A stretch of 64,000 bases of DNA, taken from NCBI GenBank assembly GCA_022826045.1, contig JAJDVQ010000058.1, positions 37,032 through 101,031 on the forward strand, given 5' to 3'. The translations under genes and the position numbers were made by a program. The DNA is from Acidimicrobiia bacterium (GTDB lineage Bacteria; Actinomycetota; Acidimicrobiia; Acidimicrobiales; Poriferisodalaceae). This document shows, piece after piece, positions 42,632 to 50,686 of this stretch (position 1 is the stretch's first letter; every line of letters starts with the position of its first letter). The notes beneath the pieces are model-generated. The model saw nothing but the letters and a program-made list of their open reading frames with translations. It ran no database searches and was not told the origin of the DNA.

Positions 42632-44161
42632 TCAGCAGCGGTGGTAGAGACGTTCGAGATCGATGAGCTCTACGTCGTTGCGCGACTCTGCTGCGGAATG
42701 GAGGGTCGAGTCGAAGCCTGTTGCCGAGAAAAGCAGGCGTTTGGTGTGCGCGGCCGTGCGAGCGCGTCCGTTGAATTCGACGAGCGCGGCGAGGCGGTCG
42801 AGACGGTCGAGGTCGCCGAGAGCGAGGCGGGACAGCTTGGCCTCCCCGATGGCATGCACAGTTCGGCGCGCACGCGGGCCGGACATCTCTCCCTGGCCGG
42901 GCGCGCAGACCACCACATCGAGTTCGAAGGATTCCCGACGGCGGGCGTCGTTGGCCGAGTGCCTCCCCACGTGCCCGAGCTCGACACCGGCAGTGCTGGC
43001 ATCGGCATAGCGGCGCGTCCAAGTGCGGCACATTTCCTCGAAGTGCGGACCGACCACACGGGATCGAAACACGTCCTGGCACGCGGCCCACACGTGTGCA
43101 GCCCGCCGTTCCTCCAGCTGAGCGCGGTAGTGGCGGCTGACGGCCAGATGAAATCGCACGATGGGGTCCGCGATCCGGTACATCGTCCGGCGGCCTCCCA
43201 GCACATCGGCAGCCCGCTCCACGAAGCCGGCCGTGGACATCACGCCCAAGTGGTAGGTGATGTCGCCCGCTGGCCGCCCGACAGCCTCAGCGATCTGGCC
43301 GACAGTGCGGCGGCCTGCGGCGATGGCCTGCAACAGCGAGTAGTACACCGACGTGTCGGTAACGCGGGGGTCCTCGCGCAGGACTGCCTCCGCCTCCGAA
43401 TACAGCGCATGAGACGGATTGAGCACCGACGCAGCCATCCAATTGCCGAAGCCGTCGGTGTCCGCGGGGGCCCCGACGGCCTCCAAGAGGTCGCGGTGAC
43501 CGGGCACCCCCCCCACCACGGCGTCGAGCATCAGGGCGGTCGACTCGTCGCTGACGCTCCAGAAACGGCGTGCCAGCCGGTAGTCGAACGGCTTCAACGC
43601 CATGTTCAAGCGGGCACGGCCACGCAGCGGCGCGGCGCCGCTCAACAGCTCGGTCATGACCGACAGTGCCGAGCCGCACAAGACAAGCGACACCGGCCAT
43701 TCCCAGTCGGAACCAAGTCGTTCCAGTGCTGCGGCGTCGGTCAGGGACTGAACGGCGGAGTCCAATTCGGGGCTGCCTTGCCGCAGGAACGGGTACTCAT
43801 CGAGCACCAGCAAGCTCGGGCCGTGCGCCTGCCGCGCGACCCCGTGCAGCGCATCCTCGAGCGCTGCCCGCCAGTCATCGTGACGCACCGGCGGCGGTCG
43901 TACAGGGTCGGCCAGGGCTCCGATGGCGTCGCCGAACCGTGCCAGCGCCATCTGGCGGCCTTCGCGCAGCGACAGGTGGTACAGGCCGCCGAACTGCTCC
44001 ACCACGCGGCGCAGCAGATAGCTCTTGCCTGTGCGTCGCCGCCCGTACACGATGCCCAGCCGCAAAGGGCGGCCCGCCGCCGTGACGAACTCAGCGATGT
44101 CGGACCACTCACGGTCCCGGTCGAACAGCGCCTCCGGCTTCGGCGCCGAGAGACCGCTCAC
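42632..44161 (-). CDS. Archaeal-type AAA ATPase with DUF234 nuclease-like C-terminus
   Basis: A 509-residue ATPase_2/DUF234 protein. Walker A is YGRRRTGKSYLLRR (about residue 40), Walker B LLVLDEYPFLRQ (about 117), and a winged helix lies near 270-320 (GRRTVGQIAEAVGRPAGDIT). The C-terminal region has the D...ExK pattern of PD-(D/E)XK nucleases: FELDVVVCA then HAIGEAKLS. Proteins of this group are patchily distributed and of unclear role, often thought mobile or defensive. The 170 bp upstream are AT-rich for this genome and hold a perfect 10-bp palindrome. Confidence 0.85.
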   Translation of the reverse strand: MSGLSAPKPEALFDRDREWSDIAEFVTAAGRPLRLGIVYGRRRTGKSYLLRRVVEQFGGLYHLSLREGRQMALARFGDAIGALADPVRPPPVRHDDWRAALEDALHGVARQAHGPSLLVLDEYPFLRQGSPELDSAVQSLTDAAALERLGSDWEWPVSLVLCGSALSVMTELLSGAAPLRGRARLNMALKPFDYRLARRFWSVSDESTALMLDAVVGGVPGHRDLLEAVGAPADTDGFGNWMAASVLNPSHALYSEAEAVLREDPRVTDTSVYYSLLQAIAAGRRTVGQIAEAVGRPAGDITYHLGVMSTAGFVERAADVLGGRRTMYRIADPIVRFHLAVSRHYRAQLEERRAAHVWAACQDVFRSRVVGPHFEEMCRTWTRRYADASTAGVELGHVGRHSANDARRRESFELDVVVCAPGQGEMSGPRARRTVHAIGEAKLSRLALGDLDRLDRLAALVEFNGRARTAAHTKRLLFSATGFDSTLHSAAESRNDVELIDLERLYHRC

Positions 44162-44235
44162 GAACCCGTACCCCGACGAACCCGGTACTGGTCAACCCGC
44201 ACACATCGCCGAGAGGCCAAATTGCAGAAATCGAA

Positions 44236-44259
44236 TTCGCAGAAATCCATTTCTGCGAA
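44236..44259. promoter_or_regulatory. Palindrome upstream of the DUF234 ATPase gene
   Basis: TTCGCAGAAA-TCCA-TTTCTGCGAA is a perfect 10-bp inverted repeat 75 bp upstream of the ATPase start; a further GCAGAAAT lies at 44224. The low GC content stands out. It may be an operator or the mark of a mobile cassette boundary. Confidence 0.5.
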
Positions 44260-44292
44260 ACTATCACACCAAGGCATGCAGGCTGCGTCCGG

Positions 44293-44330
44293 GCGGGCGC
44301 GGGCGACGGCGTCGCCGTTCGGCTCAGCCG
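44293..44330. repeat. Dispersed intergenic repeat, diverged copy
   Basis: A shorter, diverged relative of 29740-29805, sharing the spaced blocks GGGC-ACGGC-TCGCC and CGGCTCAGCC. It ends exactly at the nfuA stop, as the other copies end at or near the stops of uppP and thiD. It includes a GGCGAC-GGC-GTCGCC hairpin. Confidence 0.55.
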
Positions 44331-44981
44331 CTAGGTGAAGTAGGGGTTCTCGCCCGAGGCGTGGTCGGTGAGGTCGACGACCCGCTCGACTTCAGGGATC
44401 AGCTCGCGCAGGGTGCGCTCGATGCCCGCGGTGACCGTTGCGTTGGCCATGCCGCAGCCTTGGCAGCCGCCGCCCAGCTTGACGACGACCGTGTCGCCTT
44501 CCACCGACACCAGCTCGGCGAACCCGCCGTGCGCGGCAATCGAGGGGTTGATCCGCTTGGTGAGCACCTCGCGGACGTTGTCCTCCACCGTGCCGTCGAG
44601 GTCGAGCTGGGCGTTGGGGCCGAGGTCGGGGCGGTTGGGGTTGCGCAGTACCAGGCCCGGCTGGTTCGAGTTGGACGGCAGGTCCAACGAGGCGCCGTCG
44701 AGCTTGGGCACGTCGCGATCGGGAATCAGCACCGTCAGGCCGCCCCCGACCGCGAACGGCACGTCGGCGGCGTCGGCCTCGGCCAGCAGCTCGAAGGCGA
44801 GGTCGTAGGTGTAGTCGACGCCTTGGGCGCCGGTCACCTCGATGCGAAGCGCCAGCTGATCGCCGTCGACCTCGCTGTCGCGCAGCTCGACCACCTTGTC
44901 GCGCGCGGCTTCGGTGACGGTGAACGTCTCCCGCCGTGCTTCCATCACCGACTCGCGAACCGCCGTATCGCTCAAGGCCAT
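44331..44981 (-). CDS. nfuA: NfuA-like iron-sulfur carrier protein
   Basis: A 216-residue protein with an N-terminal A-type (IscA/HesB-like) domain (TVTEAARDKVVELRDS, then GVDYTYDLAFE) and a C-terminal NifU-type domain with the cluster-binding motif LGGGCQGCGMANATV. NfuA delivers 4Fe-4S clusters to target enzymes. The A-type domain lacks its usual cysteines, as in other NfuA proteins. It could serve MoaA and other iron-sulfur enzymes of the cell. ATG 44981. Confidence 0.9.
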   Translation of the reverse strand: MALSDTAVRESVMEARRETFTVTEAARDKVVELRDSEVDGDQLALRIEVTGAQGVDYTYDLAFELLAEADAADVPFAVGGGLTVLIPDRDVPKLDGASLDLPSNSNQPGLVLRNPNRPDLGPNAQLDLDGTVEDNVREVLTKRINPSIAAHGGFAELVSVEGDTVVVKLGGGCQGCGMANATVTAGIERTLRELIPEVERVVDLTDHASGENPYFT

Positions 44982-45025
44982 GTGGGCAGCCTACTGAGGG
45001 CAAGTCTGTCGAAGCGGACGCGTGA

Positions 45026-45163
45026 CTACAGCACCGAGGTGATTGCAGCGAAGCCGGTCAGCAGCATCGCTGCAACGACGAGGACTGCGGTCCACCACAA
45101 TCCGGGCTGACGCTGGCGCAGCGGGCGCAGGTTGCCCGCCGCGTCATAACGATGACGTGCCAT
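45026..45163 (-). CDS. 45-residue single-span membrane protein
   Basis: A small frame, too short for most callers: basic head MARHRYDAAGNLRPLRQRQP, then one hydrophobic helix (about 23-42, rich in Ala, Val and Leu). It lies between the DUF4333 lipoprotein gene, which ends 10 bp upstream at 45173, and nfuA, all on the minus strand. I recognise no family. Its position 9 nt after the lipoprotein stop suggests translation in the same transcript. Confidence 0.5.
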   Translation of the reverse strand: MARHRYDAAGNLRPLRQRQPGLWWTAVLVVAAMLLTGFAAITSVL

Positions 45164-45172
45164 GGGCTGGGC

Positions 45173-45709
45173 CTAGCTCTTCAGCGTCCATTCGATCGCG
45201 CCGTTCTCGTTCAGGACTTTCACCTCGGCGCTGCCCGTTTCTCCCGTGCTCGGCGAATGCAACCTGCACAGGAACGTCTGGTTGACCGAGACGACGAGGT
45301 ACTGGTCGTCGCCGCAATCTGCCCGAATGTCGCGTCCGATCTCGGCCGCTATCTCGGCGCCGAGCGCTGTCTCGGTGGCATTCACCTGCATCACCGCCTG
45401 GCGCGGTCGGACCTCCCGGCGGCCCTGCTCGTCGATAATCGTCACGTGTGCTTCGTAGAAAGCGCCCTCGACGAGCCCGTTGCACAAGAACGTCGAACCG
45501 GGCCGGATCGGGGCATTCGGCGGGCAGCTGACGTCGGTGAGTTCCGCCGGCGCCACGACGCCCTGCAGGTAATCCTGGACTTCGCGTTCGATCTGTGTCT
45601 GATCCGGTTCGCCGCCGCACGCCGCCACGGCCATGGCCGCCACGGCGAGCGTTGCCAGAATCCGAGTGCGCCCTTTCGTATCGCGGCATCTTGCCGGTCG
45701 CCCCGGCAC
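45173..45709 (-). CDS. Lipoprotein with two DUF4333-like modules
   Basis: About 178 residues from GTG 45709 (TTG 45742 is possible). The signal peptide ends in the lipobox VAACGG. Two related modules follow, each with one cysteine pair: DVSCPPNAPIRPGSTFLC...EAHVTIID and RADCGDDQYLVVSVNQTFLC...SAEVKVLNENG. This is the pattern of DUF4333, a disulfide-bonded extracytoplasmic module common in actinobacteria. The function is unknown. Confidence 0.8.
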   Translation of the reverse strand: MPGRPARCRDTKGRTRILATLAVAAMAVAACGGEPDQTQIEREVQDYLQGVVAPAELTDVSCPPNAPIRPGSTFLCNGLVEGAFYEAHVTIIDEQGRREVRPRQAVMQVNATETALGAEIAAEIGRDIRADCGDDQYLVVSVNQTFLCRLHSPSTGETGSAEVKVLNENGAIEWTLKS

Positions 45710-45810
45710 GCGGGATCGTCCCTGCGTGAACGGTCTGGTCAATGTGGCGACCTCCGGTGTGGCAGTCGGGACATTAGCCCTTGATCAGACCAAATCACGC
45801 CAGCACTCGC

Positions 45811-47454
45811 TCAGATGAAGGGCCGCTCCTGGTAGCGGCCGAAGACATCGGCGAGCGCGTTGGTCACCTCGCCCACGGTGGCCCGGGTGCGAACGGTGTC
45901 GATGAGGTGCGGCATGAGGTTCGCGTCGGTTTCCGCTGCCCGGCGAAGCGCCATCAGCGCCTCGTCGACGGCGGCCTGACTGCGATCTGCCCGCACCTGG
46001 GCCAGCCGCTTGATCTGGCGCTGCTCGTCGTCGTTGGTGATCTTCAGCAGGTCGATCTCGTCGTCTTCGCTGCCCTCGGTGAAGGCACTGGCGCCCACCA
46101 CGACCCGGCGGCCTGCATTCACCTTCTTCTCGAATTCGTACGCGGCGTCGGCGATGCCGGACTGGTACCAGCCCTCATCGATCAGCCGGAACGCCCCCTC
46201 CAGCATCGAGCCGTCACCAGCAGCGTCGATGTGAGCGAACATCTCCTCTGCTTCGGCTTCAAGCTGGTCGGTGAGCTCCTCGATGAACCAGCTGCCGCCC
46301 AGAGGATCGATGACGTTGGCAGCACCGGTCTCGTGGGCGATGATCTGCTGTGTCCGCAGCGCGATGCGGGCCGCCTTGTCGGTCGGCAGTGCCAAGGCCT
46401 CGTCCATCGAGTTGGTGTGCAGGCTCTGGGTGCCGCCGAGCACCCCGGCGAGCGCCTCGATGGCGGTGCGCGCAATGTTGATCTCGGGCTGCTGGGCCGT
46501 CAGCGAGACGCCCGCTGTCTGGGTGTGGAACCGCAGCATCGTCGAGCGCTCGTTGGCGGCGCCGTAGCGATCGCGCATCCAGCGGGCCCAGATGCGGCGC
46601 GCCGCCCGGTACTTGGCGATCTCCTCGAAGAAGTCGATGTGGGCATTGAAGAAGAAGCTCAGCCGTGGCGCGAATTCGTCGGTGGACAGCCCCCGCTCTG
46701 CAGCGGCCTCGACGTACGCGAACCCGTTCGCCAAGGTGAAAGCAAGCTCCTGTGCAGATGTCGAGCCTGCTTCTCGAATGTGATAACCGCTGATCGACAC
46801 CGAATTCCACCGGGGCATCTCATGGGTGGCGAACTCGATGGTGTCGGCGACGATGCGCATCGAGGGCCGCGGCGGGTACACCCATTCCTTCTGGGCTTGG
46901 TACTCCTTGAGAATGTCGTTCTGCAGCGTGCCGCCGAGCTTGCGGCGGTCCGCACCGTGCTCTTCGGCGTTGGCGACGAACATCGCCCAGATCGTGGCGG
47001 CCGGTGCGTTGATGGTCATCGACGTGGTGGTCGCCTCGAGGTCGATGCCGTCGTACAGCGTCGACATGTCCTCGATCGAGTCGACAGCCACGCCGCAGCG
47101 GCCCACCTCGCCCAGCGACATCACGTCGTCGGAGTCGAGGCCCATGAGCGTGGGCATGTCGAACGCCGTCGACAGTCCGCCTCCGCCAGCTTCGAGGATC
47201 TCGTGGAAGCGCTTGTTGGTGTCCTCGGGCGTTCCGAAGCCTGCGAACATGCGCATCGTCCACAGTCGGCCGCGGTAGCCGCTGGGATGCACGCCACGCG
47301 TGTACGGGAATTGCCCCGGCCAGCCCACCTCAGGATCGGGTTCGCTCTCCGCAGGCGCATAGATCGGGTCAAGCTCGAGACCGCTCATCGTCTCGAAGTC
47401 GGCATCGCGCACCGCGGTGGCCTCGAACTCTGCTTGCCAGCGCTCGCGTGTCAC
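45811..47454 (-). CDS. Acyl-CoA mutase large subunit (B12-dependent family), substrate uncertain
   Basis: A 547-residue TIM-barrel subunit of the methylmalonyl-CoA mutase family without the C-terminal cobalamin domain, so it needs a separate small subunit not seen here. Family sequence includes [32 protein letters not shown] and [11 protein letters not shown]. The position of the substrate-binding tyrosine of methylmalonyl-CoA mutase (in PYATMY) reads VHPSGY, and the carboxylate-binding arginine region reads EYQAQKEW, with Gln in place of Arg. This argues for a monocarboxylic substrate, as in isobutyryl- or 2-hydroxyisobutyryl-CoA mutases. GTG 47454. Confidence 0.88.
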   Translation of the reverse strand: MTRERWQAEFEATAVRDADFETMSGLELDPIYAPAESEPDPEVGWPGQFPYTRGVHPSGYRGRLWTMRMFAGFGTPEDTNKRFHEILEAGGGGLSTAFDMPTLMGLDSDDVMSLGEVGRCGVAVDSIEDMSTLYDGIDLEATTTSMTINAPAATIWAMFVANAEEHGADRRKLGGTLQNDILKEYQAQKEWVYPPRPSMRIVADTIEFATHEMPRWNSVSISGYHIREAGSTSAQELAFTLANGFAYVEAAAERGLSTDEFAPRLSFFFNAHIDFFEEIAKYRAARRIWARWMRDRYGAANERSTMLRFHTQTAGVSLTAQQPEINIARTAIEALAGVLGGTQSLHTNSMDEALALPTDKAARIALRTQQIIAHETGAANVIDPLGGSWFIEELTDQLEAEAEEMFAHIDAAGDGSMLEGAFRLIDEGWYQSGIADAAYEFEKKVNAGRRVVVGASAFTEGSEDDEIDLLKITNDDEQRQIKRLAQVRADRSQAAVDEALMALRRAAETDANLMPHLIDTVRTRATVGEVTNALADVFGRYQERPFI

Positions 47455-47605
47455 CCGTGGCCTCCTGAGATCTGCAGCCTCGTCACTGCCGAGGTGCGCT
47501 CAGCTTCAGCGTGACCCGCGGCGCTTGAAGTGTAGGCAGGCGCCCGCGTTCGGTTCTCCGTGCCGCTCAAGAATGTGAGCCGTCCCACTGCTACGCGACT
47601 TGCCT

Positions 47606-47670
47606 CCCGCTCTTGTTCGCTGCGCTCACGGGCCGCTCGGGCCACGGCTTCGCCTAGCGGCTCAGCCTCT
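47606..47670. repeat. Dispersed intergenic repeat, copy 2
   Basis: A 65-bp block nearly identical to 29740-29805, lying just beyond the thiD stop (47675). The remainder of 47455-47674 shows no gene and must contain the mutase promoter. Confidence 0.85.
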
Positions 47671-47674
47671 GGTC

Positions 47675-48517
47675 TCAGCCTGTGAGCGGGTCGACGGGTC
47701 CGCGCCCGCTGCCGAGCAGACGGTCTGCGCCTGCCGCGATAGCTCGTGCGGTCAGGTTGTGGGCTCGGTCGATCGCTGAGTCCACGTCGGTGCCCTTGGC
47801 CAGCTCGGCGCAGATGGCGGCCGAGAAGACATCGCCCGACCCCCGGACGTTGCGAGTCTCGATGCGCGGCGCCGACAGCAGCCGGACACTGCCGTCCCGA
47901 ACGACGACATCGGTGATCGTCTCGCCGGTCCGGAGTCGGCCACCGGTGACGACCACGGCCTCCGGGCCAGTGGCTGCGAGCTCGTGGGCCGCTTCGACCC
48001 ACGCCTCGACCTCGTCGCCGAGGTCTCTGCCCACGAGTCGCCCTGCCTCGAGGTGGTTGGGCGTCACGACCCGGGCGTTCGGCAGCAGGCGCGTCGCGAC
48101 CGACCGCTCCGCCTCGGCGCTGAGCAGGGGCTCGCCGGCACCGTCGACCAGCACCGGGTCCACCACCAGCTGGGGAAGCCTTCGGGCAGCAATCGACGCC
48201 ACCGCCGCGACGGCTTCTGCAGTGAGCAGCAGGCCGGTCTTCGACGCCGCAATGGGCATGTCGTCGAGCACTGCGTGGATCTGCGCGGCCACCAGCTCGG
48301 CATCGACGGGCTGCGCGGCCCGGAATTCGGCCGTGTTCTGTGCCGAGACCAGCGTCAACGCGAATGCCCCGTGCACGCCGCATGCCGCGAACGCCCGCAG
48401 GTCGGCCGTGAGACCGGCCCCGCCGGACGAATCTGCCCCCGCAATGGTCAACGCCGCTGGCCACCAAGCGTGCTGCGCGGGTGGATGGGGGTTCTCGCTC
48501 GCGATCCCACCGGCCAT
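47675..48517 (-). CDS. thiD: Hydroxymethylpyrimidine/phosphomethylpyrimidine kinase
   Basis: A ribokinase-fold enzyme phosphorylating the pyrimidine precursor of thiamine. The N-terminus reads ALTIAGADSSGGAGLTADL, followed by HGAFALTLVSAQNT, DPVLVDGAGEPLL, TPNHLEAGRLVG and the catalytic RGSGDVFSAAI. About 280 residues from ATG 48517; GTG 48541 would add eight. The product supports thiamine diphosphate needed by Dxs. It diverges from the AcoX-like gene across some 70 bp. Confidence 0.92.
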   Translation of the reverse strand: MAGGIASENPHPPAQHAWWPAALTIAGADSSGGAGLTADLRAFAACGVHGAFALTLVSAQNTAEFRAAQPVDAELVAAQIHAVLDDMPIAASKTGLLLTAEAVAAVASIAARRLPQLVVDPVLVDGAGEPLLSAEAERSVATRLLPNARVVTPNHLEAGRLVGRDLGDEVEAWVEAAHELAATGPEAVVVTGGRLRTGETITDVVVRDGSVRLLSAPRIETRNVRGSGDVFSAAICAELAKGTDVDSAIDRAHNLTARAIAAGADRLLGSGRGPVDPLTG

Positions 48518-48585
48518 GTCCCCAGTACAACAGTTGGACACGCCACGCGGCAGTCACCCCCGCCTGTGGTTAGCGTCGGCGAGCG

Positions 48586-49767
48586 ATGGCCGGATCTGCG
48601 TCGAGACCGAGCGACTCCCGCACTGGCGGCGATTCCGCCGACGGCGCCGTCGGGATCATCGCCAACCCGGTCTCGGGGCGCGATGTGCGCCGGGTGGCGG
48701 CGCGAGGCGCGGTGTCGACCACTGAGGACAAGCGCAACCGGATCGCCCGGGCAGTCATCGGCGCCGTCACCGCGGGCGCCACACGGATCGTGGCCATGGC
48801 TGAACCGTTCGGCATCGCCACGGGGGCGCTCACCGACCTTCGCATCGACGCCGAGATCGAGATCGTGGACGTGGGAGCGACCGTGTCACCCGCCGACACG
48901 ATCCGGGCGGTTGAGGCCATGCGGGCCCGGGATGTCAGCGTGCTGGTGACGCTGGGCGGCGACGGAACCAACCGCACGATCTCCGGGGTCTGGCCCGAAG
49001 CGACGCTCGTGCCCATGTCCACCGGCACCAACAACGTGTTCCCCAGCCTGACCGAGCCCACCGTGGCCGGCGCCGCAGCGGGACTGCTGGCGACCGGCGT
49101 GGTGGACCCTGAAGCGTGTGCACCCCGGTCGAAGCTGATCACCGTCACATCGGGAAACGGCACATCGGGAAACGGCACGTCGGGAAGCGGCAGGTCACCG
49201 GATGGGGAGCCGGCGGGGGGCTGGACCGAGATCGCACTGGTCGATGCGGTCACGCTGGCCGATGACTTCGTCGGCAATCGCATGCCCGCGGACGGGGCGC
49301 GGCTGCGGCAGGTGCTCGTGTCGCGTGCCCATCCCGCCAGCATCGGGCTGAGCTCGCTCGCGGGGCTGCTGCAGCCATGCTCATTCGAGGACGACGCGGG
49401 CGTGCTGGTGGAGTGCGGGCCAGGCGGGCGCCCTATGCGCGTGGCGCTGGCGCCCGGGCTGTACCGGACGGTGCCGGTGATAGATCACCGCAGCGTTCAG
49501 CTGGGAGAGACCGTGGAGCTTCGGGGCCCCACAGTGCTGTCGCTCGACGGCGACCGGGAGCGCACGATCGGCCCCGACCAAGCAGTGACTGCCGACGTGC
49601 AGCGCTGCGGGCCCCGGGTGGTGGATGTGGACCTAGCCCTGGAACTGGGTGCCGCTGCCGGGGTGTTCGAGACTTCTCGGGCACCGACGGGCGACCGTGC
49701 GCTCAACGAGGCCTCCAAGGTCCACTACCACCACGCCGACGGCAGCCCGATCCGCGATTGCTGCTGA
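48586..49767 (+). CDS. AcoX/ATP-NAD kinase-like protein
   Basis: A 393-residue protein of the NAD kinase-like superfamily, nearest to AcoX. VGIIANPVSGRDVRRVAARG is the N-terminal block, LVTLGGDGTNR the GGDGT nucleotide motif (about residue 126), and VPMSTGTNNVFP the following loop. AcoX is often found with acetoin dehydrogenase genes, but none is here, so its substrate is open. A small SGNGTSGNGTSGSG repeat near residue 190 lies in a surface loop. No second dedicated NAD kinase is in the window. Confidence 0.78.
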   Translation: MAGSASRPSDSRTGGDSADGAVGIIANPVSGRDVRRVAARGAVSTTEDKRNRIARAVIGAVTAGATRIVAMAEPFGIATGALTDLRIDAEIEIVDVGATVSPADTIRAVEAMRARDVSVLVTLGGDGTNRTISGVWPEATLVPMSTGTNNVFPSLTEPTVAGAAAGLLATGVVDPEACAPRSKLITVTSGNGTSGNGTSGSGRSPDGEPAGGWTEIALVDAVTLADDFVGNRMPADGARLRQVLVSRAHPASIGLSSLAGLLQPCSFEDDAGVLVECGPGGRPMRVALAPGLYRTVPVIDHRSVQLGETVELRGPTVLSLDGDRERTIGPDQAVTADVQRCGPRVVDVDLALELGAAAGVFETSRAPTGDRALNEASKVHYHHADGSPIRDCC

Positions 49768-49782
49768 GCAGCTGCCAATTGT

Positions 49783-49797
49783 TGACTAATCGGGTCA
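49783..49797. promoter_or_regulatory. TGAC-N7-GTCA site upstream of the peroxiredoxin gene
   Basis: TGAC-TAATCGG-GTCA lies about 90 bp upstream of the peroxiredoxin start and overlaps a TTGACT that could be a -35 box. A dyad here would suit a redox-sensing repressor, but the arms are only four bases. Confidence 0.3.
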
Positions 49798-49885
49798 GGT
49801 TTGTCGTGATATGCGGCTATCCTCCGCATCACGGCTGTGCCGGCTCCCGCACCGCCGGACCTTCCGCATTGCAAGGAGAACGAAC

Positions 49886-50548
49886 ATGGCACTGCGCCTC
49901 AATGACACCGCCCCCGATTTCACTGCCGACACCACCGAAGGCGAGATCAGCTTCCACGATTGGATCGGTGACGGCTGGGCGCTGCTCTTCTCGCACCCGA
50001 AGGACTTCACACCGGTGTGCACCACCGAGCTGGGCGCCGTTGCCGCGCTGGCAGACGAGTTTGCAGCCCGCAACTGCAAGATCATCGGCATCAGCGTCGA
50101 CGGCGTGAGCGACCACATGGCCTGGAAGGCCGACATCGCCTCCGCGACAGGTCACGAGGCCAACTACCCGCTCATCGGCGATCCCGAGCTGAGCGTCGTC
50201 AAGCTCTACGACATGCTGCCGGCCGACGCCGGCGACACGTCGCAGGGACGCACCGCAGCCGACAATGCGACCGCTCGCACCGTGTTCATCATCGGCCCGG
50301 ACAAGAAGATCAAGGCGTCGCTGACCTACCCGATGACGACCGGCCGCAACTTCGCTGAGATCCTGCGGCTGCTCGACTCGTGCCAGCTCACCGCCGCCGA
50401 GCAGGTCGCCACGCCGGCCAACTGGCAGCAGGGCGAGAACGTCATCATCGTGCCCGCCGTGTCGAACGAGGCCGCCGCCGAGAAGTACCCCGACGGCTGG
50501 GAATCACCGCTGCCCTACCTGCGCCTGGTGCCGCAGCCGGGCAAGTAA
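49886..50548 (+). CDS. 1-Cys peroxiredoxin (Prx6 type)
   Basis: A thiol peroxidase reducing hydrogen peroxide and organic peroxides. The peroxidatic cysteine is in FTPVCTTELG (about residue 47), preceded by LFSHPKDF; the DGVSDHMAWKAD block and the long C-terminal dimerisation region (NWQQGENVIIVPAVSNE) define the Prx6 subfamily. 220 residues. ATG 49886 has AAGGAG 8 nt upstream. It is a single-gene unit. Confidence 0.94.
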   Translation: MALRLNDTAPDFTADTTEGEISFHDWIGDGWALLFSHPKDFTPVCTTELGAVAALADEFAARNCKIIGISVDGVSDHMAWKADIASATGHEANYPLIGDPELSVVKLYDMLPADAGDTSQGRTAADNATARTVFIIGPDKKIKASLTYPMTTGRNFAEILRLLDSCQLTAAEQVATPANWQQGENVIIVPAVSNEAAAEKYPDGWESPLPYLRLVPQPGK

Positions 50549-50615
50549 ACGCTGGCCGCGGCTCGACATCAGGCTGCGGCACCCTCAGCAGCACCGGCCG
50601 CAGCCGGGCAAGTAA
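50531..50615. repeat. Duplicated 3' end of the peroxiredoxin gene
   Basis: The last 18 bases of the gene, including its stop (50531-50548), recur exactly at 50598-50615 in the intergenic region. A weaker partial copy of the surrounding sequence follows to about 50660. No gene is seen in 50549-50686. Confidence 0.7.
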
Positions 50616-50686
50616 TCGCGAGGCGGCGTCACCCTCACCAGCACAGGCCGGAGCGCAGTCCCGAGCCGGGTTGCCGAGTCAGCGGA

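Noticed and set aside
45811..47454. Naming the gene methylmalonyl-CoA mutase
   Set aside because: The tyrosine and arginine that bind the methylmalonyl carboxylate appear replaced, so only the family name is safe.
45781..47514. A 577-codon plus-strand open frame opposite the mutase
   Set aside because: Antisense to strong mutase family sequence; no domain visible.
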